DNA of 64,000 nt, from assembly GCA_029962745.1 (NCBI GenBank), contig CM057166.1:1695994-1759993 (forward strand), in the 5' to 3' direction. Below the pieces are notes generated by a model. The model made no database searches and had not been told where the DNA came from. It worked only from the letters and a program-made list of their open reading frames with translations. Shown here piece by piece: positions 1 through 11,695 of this stretch (position 1 is its first letter; every line of letters begins with the position of its first letter). Both the position numbers and the translations under genes were made by a program. Source of the DNA: Echinometra lucunter. Lineage: Eukaryota > Echinodermata > Echinoidea > Camarodonta > Echinometridae.

Positions 1-21
1 ATTAAAGATAATTATATCCCT

Positions 22-24
22 TTG

Positions 25-59
<35 letters not shown>

Positions 60-858
60 CTTCCCCCATGTTTCCATCTTTCCCTCCAACCAACCCCCTA
101 CTATCCTGACTCTGTTTTTCTCTCTCTCCGTCTTCCCCCATCTTTCCATCTTTCCCTCCAACCGACCCCCTTCTATCCTGACTCTGTTTCTCTCTCTCTC
201 TCTCTCTCTCTCCCTCTCTCTCCGTCTTCCCCATGTTTCCATTTTTCCTTCCAGCCACCACCATCTATCCTGACTCTATTTCTATCTCTCTGTCTTCCCC
301 ATGTTTCCATCTTTCCCTTCAACCATGTGCACCCCCTCTTCTATCCTGACTCTCTCTCTCTCTCTCTCTCCGTCTTCCCCCATGTTTCCATCTTTCCCTC
401 CAACCAACCCCCCTTCTATCCTGACTCTGTTTCTCTCTCTCTCTCCGTCTTCCCCCATGTTTCCATCTTTCCCTCCAACCAACCCCCTTCTATCCTGACT
501 CTGTTTCTCTCTCTCTCTGTCTTCCCCCATGTTTCCATCTTTCCCTCCAACCAACCCCCCTTCTATCCTGACTCTGTTTCTCTCTCTCTCTGTCTTCCCC
601 CATGTTTCCATCTTTCCCTCCAACCAACCCCCCTTCTATCCTGACTCTGTTTCTCTCTCTCTCTGTCTTCCCCCATGTTTCCATCTTTCCCTCCAACCAA
701 ACTCCTTCTATCCTGACTCTATTTCTCTCTCTCTCCATCTTCCCCCATGTTTCCATCTTTCCCTCCAATCAACCCCCTTCTATCCTGACTCTGTTTCTCT
801 CTCTCTCTGTCTCTCTCTCTCTCTGTCTCTCTCCTTCTCTCTTTCTCTCTCTCTCTGA
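22..858. repeat. CT-rich minisatellite, array 1
   Basis: About eleven tandem units of roughly 55-90 bases. Each has a (CT)n tract, then CGTCTTCCCCCATGTTTCCA, a CTTTCCCTCC core, an AACCAACCCCC block and a TATCCTGACTCTGTTT block. Unit length varies mainly through the (CT)n tract. The open frames through it (SLSLS, RERER) are simple-sequence artefacts. The same unit recurs in the same orientation at 29081-30030. Confidence 0.95.
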
Positions 859-2600
859 AAACTGAATTCTCCAATATCCGAAGGGTTAACAGCAGACTCA
901 CCCGGTTCTACTATGCACTGGGTTAAATTTGTTGAAGAATCACCCTTTTTTCACAAGTTTTTGATTACTGGTAGTTTCTGTTTTATATGCATCATCGATC
1001 TCTACCTGCAGTAGCATTGTTATGTTAGGAGCTCTGTGACATAATATAGGCCTAAGGAGAAATTCGCAGCAGCAATAGAATTTCTATCGAAACTTTTTAA
1101 ACTTCTAATCATATAATTTTCGACTTGTTCTAATTCCTTTTACTGTTGTATTTATCAGTATTCCATTTTACAGATTATACGTTTATATTTGATTATTTTC
1201 TAATTTCACATTTTGCTTTGGTCTGTCAAAGCAGGGTCGAAGTGGGTGGGGTGAGTTTTCTTCTTCTTCTTCTTCAGGTTTCATCTGTCTCGTTCAGATT
1301 TGAAGGTTTTTGCATATTTTCCCACGAGCTGCTAAAATGCTTGACCGATGGTCGGTCGATTTGTGGTCTTAGGACCTGTTTAATAGACCGTTCATATCAA
1401 AATTCTCCCACCGAAGTTCAGTCCCGGCGGTCTGCCGATCTATTTATACCTTCTAACCACATTTTAAAGAGTGGTTACTTAAAGATTTCATAGCAGTTAC
1501 ATTCTATTGATTAATTGTTGATGAGGAGACAAGTTTCTTATATGAGAATACTTAATGTTTATTATTTCTTTTGGTGCGAGTATACAGAGGTAGCATTCCC
1601 AAAAGTATCTGGTATCAAAAAGAAGAAAAGGGTTATAGTGTTACTCCTCAAATCTACAGTTTGTCCCCAAAAAATTACGATGGGCCTATAAGTATCGATA
1701 ATGAAAGAAATCATTGAGCAGCATGAAAAGTCATTTTAAATCATGAAACTATAACTATTCCTCTACCAGTCAGTGAAGACCCCGTCTGATTCGGTCCAGT
1801 AGCCAGGAAGAAAATTGATTTTGAAACGGACGTCATAGGTGGTCCTTCCCGTTCAAGTTTGGACAGATGGAGAACTCTAAGTACAATGGATAACCCCACT
1901 ATCATTTTGAATGGTTTACACTTTAGAAAGGAAATCGCTGTTCTGTTTTGATTTGCTATGATTGTTATTGCAGTGGTGCATCATCATAGGTAATTATTCT
2001 TTTTGTAGTCCAATAGTTCAAAGGATCAGCGAGTTCAGTAAAGCACGTCATTGGTCACCTTGCTTCATCTACCGATCAATTATGTCCTTCGCATCAACAG
2101 AATGAAAATATCTTGTTCACAGGAGACTAGTTTACACATTTGTTCATTTTTATGCTTACTATTTCAACAAAGATTATTCCAGATTATGAAAAAAAAATTG
2201 CTTCAAAGGTCAAGGAAAGGCACTTATGCAATAGTGTCATATAGTTTTGTTTTATAATCACTGAATATTATTACTTTACAAATGACTAACATCTTAAAAC
2301 TCTGAAAACCTGCTAATCTTTTCCCATTCATAATTTATTTTGTTTTGGAAAGACATATCCACATTCCCTTGATTTGCAACAACAGCAACAGCAACAACAA
2401 CAACGACAACATCAAGAATGATGCTAACTATGACAAAAACAAGACTAGTGTCTGTCAAGCTATCGTCAATAAAGAGTCCTGTACTAGGCATATATGTTCC
2501 AACATCATAATATAAGGTTTATTGATTCAGTTTGATTGCAACACCGGCAACAAGGTAGGCTGGGCCGGGACCGCCATATCGTAACCAGATAACAGCAACG
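859..2600. other. No gene seen
   Basis: AT-rich, mostly single-copy-looking sequence. Open frames are short, lack splice-coherent partners and resemble no family I recognise. A short (CAA/CAG)n-like stretch lies near 2380-2410. Confidence 0.6.
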
Positions 2601-2605
2601 CGTAT

Positions 2606-2664
2606 CCAATGTGACGTCAGTTACATTATCGCGCATCAAATATGCAAATGATACATATGCAAAT
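2606..2664. promoter_or_regulatory. CCAAT, CRE and double octamer cluster
   Basis: Within 59 bases there is a CCAAT box (2606-2610), a perfect palindromic CRE TGACGTCA (2612-2619) and two perfect POU octamers ATGCAAAT at 2642-2649 and 2657-2664, 15 bases apart. These are known binding motifs for NF-Y, CREB/ATF and POU factors. The combination suggests a promoter or enhancer, but no exon could be tied to it. Confidence 0.4.
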
Positions 2665-3066
2665 AAGTGTCTTGTACGCCAGGGTCTTTATTGCACGAAG
2701 AATTTGCTGATGACTCTGTGGTGAATATATCGAAATTTACTTCCATTAGCGAATTCTTCACAAATTATTTTTCTGGATAATGATTGCGGCGCGCATCCTC
2801 CTTGGCAACGGCTTGGCAACGGCCCAAAGAAATCTGTCTTCTCCGGGTGTGGTCATTTTCCTCCGCTCTTTTGTGGATACATTATGGGCATTATTTCCTT
2901 TCAAAAAGTGTATACAAACCTTGTAAACAGGTTGGGGAGAATATTATGAAGGGGGAGTATCATCATTTCGTTCACTGATAACTCCCACCTCCTAATATGG
3001 CCATTTATTTCCTTTGGTCTATTGTCTTCTCCATGTTAATTTCAGCTAATATCTACTGCTCTCAGG
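2665..3066. other. No gene seen
   Basis: Single-copy-looking sequence between the CRE/octamer cluster and the hAT-like element. No convincing exon was found. Confidence 0.5.
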
Positions 3067-3074
3067 ACAGAAAA

Positions 3075-3311
3075 CAGTGGCGTAACAACCGGGGGCAGGG
3101 GGGGGGGGCAGAGTGCCCCCTGAAGGATTTCAGCGGGAAAATCCACCAAACCACCGGGAAAAAATGAAAGGAAGAGAAAGGAAGAAAAAGGAAGGGAGAA
3201 AGGGAAAGGAAGGAGAAGAAAGGGAAAGAAAGAAGAAGAAAGGAAAAGAAAGGAGAAAGGGAAAGAAAGAAGGAGAAAGGGAAAGGAAGAAAGAAAAAGG
3301 GAAAGAAAAAA

Positions 3312-3357
<46 letters not shown>

Positions 3358-4449
3358 AAAGAGGGGGAAAAAAGAAGAAAGCAAAGTAAAACAAAAGAAA
3401 TGAGGGAAAATTTAGTTACAAAACCCCGGAGTTTCCGGGGCTCCCCCGCAGTGGCTTTCCCTGTAGACCCCCATCAGGGGCCCTAAGCCAGAATCCTGGG
3501 ACCCACCCGCTAAGGTCTTCACAACAAGCAACTCGCCGTGCGGGCTCACCTCCGCATATTCTATTTCTAGACTTAGTTACCCCGAAAACAGGCAGAGAAT
3601 TACACCACTGATTCTAGACTTAATTACCGGGAAATGCGTATGCATATGCCCCCCCCCACCCCATAACAGGCAGAGAGCGTAATAAAAGCGGGAACTGACA
3701 GCGCAAAAACGACGGAGCTTCCGCGCTTTGCGCGGGAGGGGGAAACTCCCCCCTCCCTGCACCCTCCCCTCTAGGGAGCACTACCGTCGTCCTAAAATGA
3801 AATCCTAGTTACGCCGCAGAAGATAGAGTTTATTACAGACAACTAATAATTCAAATAAACGTCGGAGATTCCGCGCTTCGCGCCGGAGGGGGGGGGGGGG
3901 GGGGGAAACTCCCCCCTCCCTGCACCCTCCCGTCTAGGGAGCACTACATTGGCGTAAATTCCAGGGAGTAGGGGGAACTATCATCCCCACTTGGGGGGAG
4001 AGGGGGGATGGTGTGTACAAATTTCCCCCCATGCAGACACACTTTTTAAGGAAGAAAATATATTTCAATTCATCAGTAAGTAAAAATTCTGAATATCTAT
4101 CTTAAACAACCATTATATTTTAAAATTTCTATTTGAAAATGCTATTGAAAACAAAAAAGTGGTTATTTTTGGCTTCGCTCGCTCGTCAAAATCTTAGGAT
4201 TTCCATCCAAAAATGTGATTAAAATCGAGAAAAGTCGCTCGCAAAATAGATATGAAAATGTGTGAGACAGGGAAAAAAATCGTTTAAAAAGTTTTTCACC
4301 CCCCACTCCTCAAATTGGATTTACGCCAGTGGAGCACTACCGTCCTCCTAAAATGCAGTCCTAGCTACTCCACAGATTCTAGACATAGACTAGTTACCGG
4401 GAAATTTTGGGCTCTGCCCCCCTGATAACAGGTACCTGTTACGCCCCTG
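3075..4449. mobile_element. hAT-like nonautonomous DNA transposon
   Basis: The element begins CAGTGGCGTAACA and ends TGTTACGCCCCTG, an imperfect 13-bp terminal inverted repeat. It is flanked by an 8-bp direct repeat ACAGAAAA (3067-3074 and 4450-4457), as expected for hAT insertions. The interior holds a long GAAA/GAGA purine tract (3160-3390), poly-G runs and two diverged internal repeats containing a TCTAGGGAGCACTAC block. No transposase frame is visible. A second element is nested at 3947-4331. Confidence 0.8.
3947..4331. mobile_element. Nested hAT-like MITE
   Basis: The 385-bp insert starts CATTGGCGTAAAT and ends ATTTACGCCAGTG (12 of 13 terminal bases pair as an inverted repeat). It has an 8-bp duplication GAGCACTA at 3939-3946 and 4332-4339. 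The uninterrupted internal repeat of the host element at about 3770-3790 (GGGAGCACTACCGTC) shows the pre-insertion state. The interior contains GCTCGCTCG motifs common to repeats of this genome. Confidence 0.8.
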
Positions 4450-4734
4450 ACAGAAAACGACAATCTCCCTTATAAGATATACGCAAATGGTCGACAACAT
4501 TCAATAGTTATAAACGAAAAATCACAAAATACGGAAAGGCTTATAACTCACAAAATAAATGCACGCGCAATTTAGCTATGTTGCAATACTTATGGCGGGG
4601 GGGGGGGGTATTTTATCGTTACCTTTAAGTCCTATCTCTGGTTTTTAATTTAAAAAAAATTGCAATATAGATTATAATGGATTAATATTTCAAAAATTAA
4701 CAATTGATTAAAATAGTATATCTTCATTTCATAG

Positions 4735-5661
4735 TGTGTGTGTGAGGGTGTGCGTGTGTGTGTGGAGGTGGGAACGAAATATCTAAAACCACCGAAGCCT
4801 AACACCACTGTGAGTACCAATTTAGTATCTCTTTACTCAAGAGGAGGCCACCCTTCGAATGGCAAAGCAAAAAGTGAAGTAATCAGCTAGAATTTTTACA
4901 CACTTTTCCTCTCCTGTCGATAGGCCTACTTCGTGAAAATTTTTATCCACACCTTGGAACTAAAAGTGCCCAGGATATGTATTTTATGTCAACCAACCTT
5001 AAATAAGTATGTTGAAAATATCATATTATAACCTTACCAAAACTCAATTTACTGGCGTAAAGTGCAATACGAGTCTGGTGTTGTTTTCATATAATCATAA
5101 ATCTATCAACGAACAGGGCCTCATCATTCGTTTGGAAAAAAATACAGAACTTTGGATCTACATAAAACACCTCTTCCCACGGATGAGGTGCAGAAATTAG
5201 AATCAGTACAAAGATCCCCTCTCTCTACTTTAATCAGGGAACCCACAAAAACAAGCTGTGCTTTCCAGTAGGTTCCCTTTTTCATTCCTGACTTTTGTAT
5301 TTACTTTACATTGTAAATTTTGTTGATATGGAAATGAAAATTAAAAAAAAAATCACCTTTCTCATAATGGGATTCCGCTGAATAGTGTTAGTTGGCATCA
5401 ACTTTTAGACGGACGCCAATGAAGATGATTTTTCATAATTTTTGCTCGCGCGCTGCGCTCTCTCGCAATTCACTGTTGTGCCATGTGTGCTCTGAAGTCG
5501 AGACCCAACAAAGACCCGTATTTCACTATCGAAAATCTGGTCACCTTGGGGTAAATACCCCCAATCTCCCGGGGATTTACACCAATGGATGAAATCAGTC
5601 TTGCATTCCGTATCATCCCGCTTTGAACAGAAGATCCTTAATACTCCTCAAAACTTGATGG

Positions 5662-5700
<39 letters not shown>

Positions 5701-7610
5701 GGGGGGGGGGGGGAGGGGGAGGATGATGGAGAGTGGGGGGGGGGGGGGGAGGAGGATGAGGGAGTGTTGGGGGAGGGGACTTGGAATTCAGAAAGTTGGA
5801 GAGGCATGCAGAGAGAGAGAGAGAGAGGGACAGATAAAGGGGAGGCCTAAAATTTGTACAAACATTATACATGAACATGGTGATTGAAGATGCATGTTTT
5901 GAATTTGAATTTAATCTTTGCTTGGCAACCGTCTATGCATGGCTCGCTAAAACGTCAACTCGAGTCCAGCTTCTCGCTTTGAATTGGACAAACTTGAATG
6001 GTGTCAGAAAGCTTTTCATATCTACTTACTCATGTCAACGAAACAAATAAAAGCTTATCTTAAACCATTAAGAGCCATTTTACAAAGAAAAGGGTTTAAG
6101 TTTAGGAGGATTAAGAGTGATATGTCAATGAAAGCTCGACAAAAGATATCTCCCGAGACTTGTGGGGTATGATGGGAAGATCAGCCTTCGCGCTCAATCT
6201 GCGTTTGGTCTTCATAGAGTAAGTACCAACAAATTTCTGTCCTTCAATTGTACGACTGTATATCAAAATGTAACCGTTTCATCAGTCATCATAACTTTTA
6301 TAGGCATTACCAAGCATTAGTATGATATAGATGTCTTGCAACATCCATGCTTCGTAGAGGCATAGAGCCTATTTTGTGGGCTATTTTGTATATTTTGTAT
6401 GTTTGTTCATTTTTGTATGTCAACTGTTACCATAGTTTTCTGCCTTTGGGTACTTTGTTTATTTGTGTCGATCATTTATTATTTTCTGAAAGAATGATTT
6501 TTGCATACAATTTCCAGTATGACATAATTTGCATCTGTTACCTTGTGAAACTAAGTCCGTCTGGCGCCGTTTTTGCCTACCAGTCACTGGTATAACAATA
6601 GGCTTCGTCGTTTAGTGAACGAAGTATGTGTGCGCCATCTCTGTCATGTTGATACTCTTCAGTAAACATGTATCAGTTAGAGATCAAAAAATATTTTGTC
6701 ACTTTTGCTATAGCTTCAACTTGTATTAAGAATGGGATGCACCGTACCATTTCATGTGATTCTAGAATCACATGAAATCTGCTGTATAATTCTGGCTCTA
6801 GACTTAAAAAAAAACCGATCTGGAATGTAACCGTTAGTGTTGCTCTTCAAAGTTCAAACTTTTTTTCTTTATCGAGTATTTTCGTCACACGATGAAGTTA
6901 GCACCCCGGGTTAGCACACGTCTTTTGTATGAAGTGAAAGGCAACATGTGATTTTGCTTTCAATAATCCCAAAGAGCACATTATAATTCACCACTGGAGA
7001 ACTCTTATGCTAAATCCGTTATGTCCTGCTGTAGATGTTTCAATATCTTGCATGTCAAACCAGATGAATAATAATTATACTATATCATACTGTCAAATGC
7101 TGACAAGATAAAACCTGTTTTCAGAAACCGCAGGTAGAAAGAGTTTCAATGTTTCAGGCTGCAGCTGCTTATAATTTCATCATAATACATCAGATATGTA
7201 CATCATAAATGTCTTTCATTGTGCCGACTGGTGCGCCTGCTAATAATGCTTTTTCCGTGTATATAGGGTTGATATGGTCATATGCTGTAAACGTACGATA
7301 TACTTTCTCGATATATTTCTCCTTTATTCTCTTCTCTCCATTTACTCAAAATATTTCTTGTTAAAATCTTCCCTCTGCATCTTCTAAATATCACTCCTTT
7401 TCTCTTGCCTTATCTCCCATTTCCATCTCTCCTCTAGCCGAGTGTGTTTCCTTTCTATTTATTGGTGGGCCATTCTCGATCACGTGTGTGACCCAAATCA
7501 TGAATAGCCGATTCAACTAATTTGTCGGTATTTATCCTGTAGCAAAATCTTCTCATTTTTATAACTGTAGTACCCCCAATAGACTGAAGGCAATTATTTT
7601 AAAAGAGCGT
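4735..7610 (+). repeat. Left arm of a large inverted duplication
   Basis: The reverse complement of this arm recurs at 16001-18884. Colinear blocks include the (GT)n start, the GAGGTGGGAACGAAAT block, a GA-rich tract (5659-5830), the 5984-6230 block and the segment ending TTTTAAAAGAGCGT. Sampled stretches are about 95-98 percent identical by eye, with small indels. The outer boundary lies in a GT microsatellite. The inner boundary of the partner arm is an N gap, so the true inner end is unknown. Confidence 0.95.
6169..6218 (+). CDS. Possible first coding exon of the Cys/His protein gene
   Basis: ATG ATG at 6169-6174 opens a frame of 16 codons plus two bases, ending at a strong donor (GA, then GTAAGTACC). 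The phase fits the candidate exon at 11491, and that exon in turn reads in frame into the ATG at 13020. The chain is therefore phase-consistent across three exons. It is not supported by recognisable homology and could be chance. The exon lies inside the left inverted arm and has a mirror copy at 17362-17411. Confidence 0.3.
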
Positions 7611-8030
7611 ACATCAGTTTTCTTTCAGAAGTCAAATTAGGTCGGTCACGTGTGTAACTTCGCACGAAAATGGATCTTACTTGTTGGTACATGTATTCAA
7701 ACCTATTTTTCTCGCATTTCCCTGGGAATGTAAGTTTCCACTCTTCATTACTATAATTATGATGGGGATCGCTCTGAACAGTTTTAAAGCAATTTTCCAT
7801 AAATGAATGAACATTCTGTTCTTTTAGAGGTGAAAATTGGGTCGGTCACGTGTGTTATCACTCAAAAAGGGGGCATTTTCAAAGGACTCTGTCAGCACAT
7901 TATGGTTGAGATTTTTTGTCAAAAAGACAGGGAAGCCTTTTTCATGTAAAAACTGGTTGAAATAAAAAAAAATTAAAACATGTCATCTAATTTGGAGCAA
8001 TGAGGCAAAATTTGATGGTCATGTGTGTGA
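7477..8030 (+). repeat. Four spaced GTCACGTGTGT motifs
   Basis: GATCACGTGTGTGACCC (about 7479), GGTCGGTCACGTGTGT (about 7641 and 7842) and GGTCATGTGTGTGACC (about 8017) recur at intervals of about 160-200 bases. Each carries an E-box-like CACGTG or a one-base variant. The spacing and shared flanks suggest a degenerate tandem repeat. The first motif also lies in the inverted arm. Confidence 0.5.
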
Positions 8031-8144
8031 CCAAAAACTTCACTTTCCAGTGAATGACCCTGGTATGCTTTCTCATGTCATCTCCAGTTTATTCCACTCT
8101 CTTTTCAACACCCATTTTTCTTATCTCTTCCTCTTAATATCTCA

Positions 8145-8345
8145 CTTCTTAATATCTCGCATCCTTCATAAAATCTTTCTATATTATTCCCTGTTCTCTC
8201 TCTCTCTCTCTCCCTCTTGGACTCTCATAATTTTGTGTTTGATTAATTACATAACATTTCTCGCATCCTTCACAAAATCTTTCTATATTATTCCCTGTTC
8301 TCTCTCTCCCACTTGAACTCTCATAATTTTGTGTTTGATTAATTA
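8145..8345 (+). repeat. Tandem duplication, two ~105-bp units
   Basis: The block TCTCGCATCCTTCA followed by AAATCTTTCTATATTATTCC, a CT tract and TCATAATTTTGTGTTTGATT occurs twice head to tail. The copies differ mainly in CT tract length. Confidence 0.85.
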
Positions 8346-9100
8346 CAAAATCAACATTTCATGTTTATAAAGAATTAGCAACAACTCTCCCTGATCTGTT
8401 ACTACTCAAACTAACTTAATATCAGGGTTTATTTCCCCTTTCATTTTCTATAGATATAGATATTATTTGTAAAGTAGAATGTAAGGTCACTGCCATGGTG
8501 AAATGGCAGCTTAATACAATGTACACTATATAAAAATGACAACAAATGAGAGGCTCACAAATCAAAATGTTCTTTTTATTCATAGAATTCCTAACAAAGG
8601 ATATAATCATAAATGCTATTCAATTACAGTATATCAAAATTTTTAAAAATGTTTTATGCAGGTATACATGTACAAATACTGGAAGCAATCAAAAAGAGTC
8701 TCAAATGAATGAAATTATAATGTTCACATATACTTTAAGTTAGATATTTATAATTTTCCTCCTTTCTGTCTTTACCCTTATCTCTCTCACTTCTGATATC
8801 CCGGAGTTTTTTCCTTAGAAGTTTTCTAGATTATACAAATACAGTATTTATTATCATTATTATTTAAAGGATCCGAACAAGACGCATTAATGAGTTTCAT
8901 GCTCAGTCTACCCATAATATTTCTACATGTTATTAAGATGGCAGAATGGAAAAATTTCTCTCAAAAACCATTTATGCATTCATCATCAAATATTAACAAG
9001 CAATATGACTGCATCTGATTGACAATTATAACAGCAAATATATTTCACTTACCTTTTACTAAAATCCCTGCCATTCATTCAAAGCTATCATGAAAATATT
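8346..9100. other. No gene seen, AT-rich
   Basis: AT-rich sequence with short open frames only. There is no splice-coherent coding signal and no recognisable repeat end. Confidence 0.5.
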
Positions 9101-9700
9101 ACATTTGCAATAGTTTCAAACACTTTTCTCACCCAACAACATTTGACCTACATACATTGTTAGTTCCTCTTCTTTTGGAAAGGCACACAGGTGCCAAATT
9201 TTAAGTTCATACCTCAAATGGTTGAGATACTGTGTTAACCGCGCTAAAACATGATATTTTGGAATTGACATACATGACCTTTAACCTTTGACCTACCTTA
9301 GCCAAAATCTAATCAGATTATCTTACCTATAGTGATGCACACTAGCACCCAGTTAGAAGTTCATACCAAAAACGGTTCTCGAGATACTATGTTAACAAGA
9401 CCAACACCTGATATTATGGAAGTGACCTTTGACCAAAGTACCCCAAAATATTATCAGATCGCCTACTTACGGTAATACACACTGGGGCCACGTTCACAGC
9501 TAAAACAGTTCTTGAGATATTTTGTTAATGAAGCCAATGCCTAGAATTCATATGCAGATGTACTGACTCTGTGACCTTGACCTTTTATCTATATATCCTC
9601 AGATCTAATCAGATCATCTACCTATGGTGATACAGGATACTAGGACCAAGTTTTAAAGTTTATACCTTGAACAGTTCTTGAGATGTTGTGTTTATTTATC
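9100..9700. repeat. Diverged tandem repeat with TGACCTTTGACC motifs
   Basis: Three or four diverged units of roughly 150 bases share AAGTTCATACC, GAGATACTGTGTTAA and GACCTTTGACC blocks. They resemble the repeats at 11990-12600, which suggests the same interspersed family. Confidence 0.6.
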
Positions 9701-9882
9701 TATTTATTCATCAAGTCTCAATTACCCAGGGTGGCTTCATCAATGGTTGGAACACTGTTTTTCATGAAGGCCCTGCATCTTAACAGAATATACACAGTTC
9801 AACACGAAGGCAGAGCCTGATCAGCTAAGACTAAGAAAGACATTTTTGTCTGTCTGTGACTGATCATTTCAAGGATTCGAGT

Positions 9883-10586
9883 TTAACCCTAAAAAAGCCG
9901 GACCTGTTGGACCCATCTCATAGCCCCCATAAAATCTCGGCCATCAACCGCGCGTTTGCAATGAAAATCAGCATGCACTTCACCCATGATGTAATCTACA
10001 AAACTGTATAGTCAATTTCTTGGAAATATATTTCTATTAAATAATAATGCTAATTTATGCATAGAATCAGAATTTTGCTCTAATTAATTACATAAAGCCC
10101 CCAAACTTCCAATTTTTGGTCTAGACACTCTTTATAGGATTCTGATCAAATGTACTTGAATAACATTTCAGTATCAAGATTCTTTTCTGATGTACTTTAT
10201 TAATTTTCCTTATGTATTTCTTTGTTTTTCTTCTTGTTTTATTTTTCGTTTTTTCGATAAAATTTGTCGGTGACACTATCACGATCACAAACATCATGAA
10301 ATTAATTGATTTGAATTTTGTCTGGAAACACAGTTTGTATTGGAATTGTACGTGAAATCGGGTTTTTGAGCAATTTTGGGTCTAATGTGCAGGTACAAAA
10401 TGTCGCAAACTTCTGACCACGTGCGGAGACGTGGGGAATTTGGTCTCGAAAGATGAGTGAGATTCAAAAGAAAAAAGTCATAAAATGCCATGTTGACAGC
10501 TTTGCACATTGCGGACATATTGCATGAAACGTTGAGGGGTGGATTCCGCCCCTGTCCCCCCCAACCCCTGGGCCTTTTAGGGTTAA
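9883..10586. mobile_element. TTAA-flanked DNA transposon (piggyBac-like MITE)
   Basis: TTAACCCTAAAAAAGCC at the left end pairs with GGGCCTTTTAGGGTTAA at the right end, giving about 700 bp with inverted termini and TTAA at both edges. TTAA targets are typical of piggyBac-type elements. No transposase is visible. Confidence 0.65.
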
Positions 10587-10720
10587 AAGGACCCTGCAAT
10601 CAAAATGCAAGTTGATTCCTGTTGATGTGCAGGGTTGCATACAATACATATTTTGCTATTCCATCATCCAAATATGTTTCACAAATTTGTAAACAATTTA
10701 AAAAAATTTTAAAACCCAAC

Positions 10721-10859
10721 AAATGCTCCAGATCTCATGGAATTCTATTGTGAGCATAAGCTGTAAGAAGTTACATACCACTGTCTATTGTAGAATGTTA
10801 GTTAAGCTGATTGATGATTGACAGATGATGTCACTGCAGGAATGAGATCTGGAGCATTT
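10721..10859. mobile_element. 139-bp MITE
   Basis: AAATGCTCCAGATCTCAT at the left pairs perfectly with ATGAGATCTGGAGCATTT at the right (18 bp). The interior is short and noncoding. Confidence 0.75.
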
Positions 10860-11490
10860 TTTAAGGGTGGAGTTTAGTAGTTTTGAAAATTATGTACCAA
10901 AATATATTCAAAATTCTAGGAAACATATTCAAATGCTTGAATAACAAAATATGAGTTGTATTGAGCTCTGCAGATCAATAGAAATTAATATGAATTCGGG
11001 TTGCAGTGGCCCTTTATGTTGATGACCAAGAAAGCAAAATTTTATAAAATTACAATCCCTTCAGTGATGGTCTTCACAATGGAACATAAAATAGCTCAAC
11101 ATATTTCATATTATTTCTTACAGGCCTTCAAACTTTCAAAAATTTTCAAATGTCTGTCCATGACAAATCAATCCAAGTCAATCTCATTAAAGGGCATGTG
11201 TAATCATGACACTACCAATAAATGTTGGAGTTTAACATTCATGAGTTGTTTATTTTGAATACAAGGGCATTTGAAAAGTAATCCTATTCAAAGGACATTT
11301 CTCCTTCCATACTCTTCATAACTGACAAAGCTCATAAATTACATTCCATCCCCTTCTAAAACTCAAGCTCCTTTTTAATTTTTCAACAAAAATATATGGA
11401 AATATTTTTTTCCCCCCAATTAAAGAAGGTGTATCAGCATGACTATAATTTCAAAAACATTTTAATCATGTTTTTCTTTTCCTAATGCAG
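10860..11490. other. No gene seen
   Basis: AT-rich sequence with no recognisable gene. It ends in a polypyrimidine tract and TGCAG acceptor preceding the candidate exon at 11491. Confidence 0.4.
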
Positions 11491-11531
11491 GTTTAGAGAG
11501 TTTACTGATACTGTTGCGTGTTTTGATATAT
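11491..11531 (+). CDS. Possible 41-base internal exon of the Cys/His protein gene
   Basis: TTTTCTTTTCCTAATGCAG precedes it and GTAAGTAAA follows it, both strong splice signals. Read in the phase left by the 6169 exon, it encodes about 13 residues without a stop and joins in frame to the ATG at 13020. The evidence is splice signals and phase only. Confidence 0.35.
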
Positions 11532-11695
11532 GTAAGTAAATTTACTTATTTTTGTTTTCCAATTCATTTTACCAAATTCTTTCTTCTTGTAACATATATC
11601 TATATAATATGGCACAGGCCTTAAAACAAGAATGACTAATCATTTCAAAACAAGCACATAAGATTTAAGACATGCTGTTTATTAGAAACTAGAAA

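Noticed and set aside
22..858. Long Ser/Leu and Arg/Glu frames on both strands
   Set aside because: They are translations of the CT-rich minisatellite. The same applies to frames at 28471-30161, including those running through N.
6347..6595. 82-codon frame conserved between the inverted arms
   Set aside because: Its partial preservation at 16987-17184 follows from the duplication itself, not from protein-level selection. The upstream part is already broken in the right arm.
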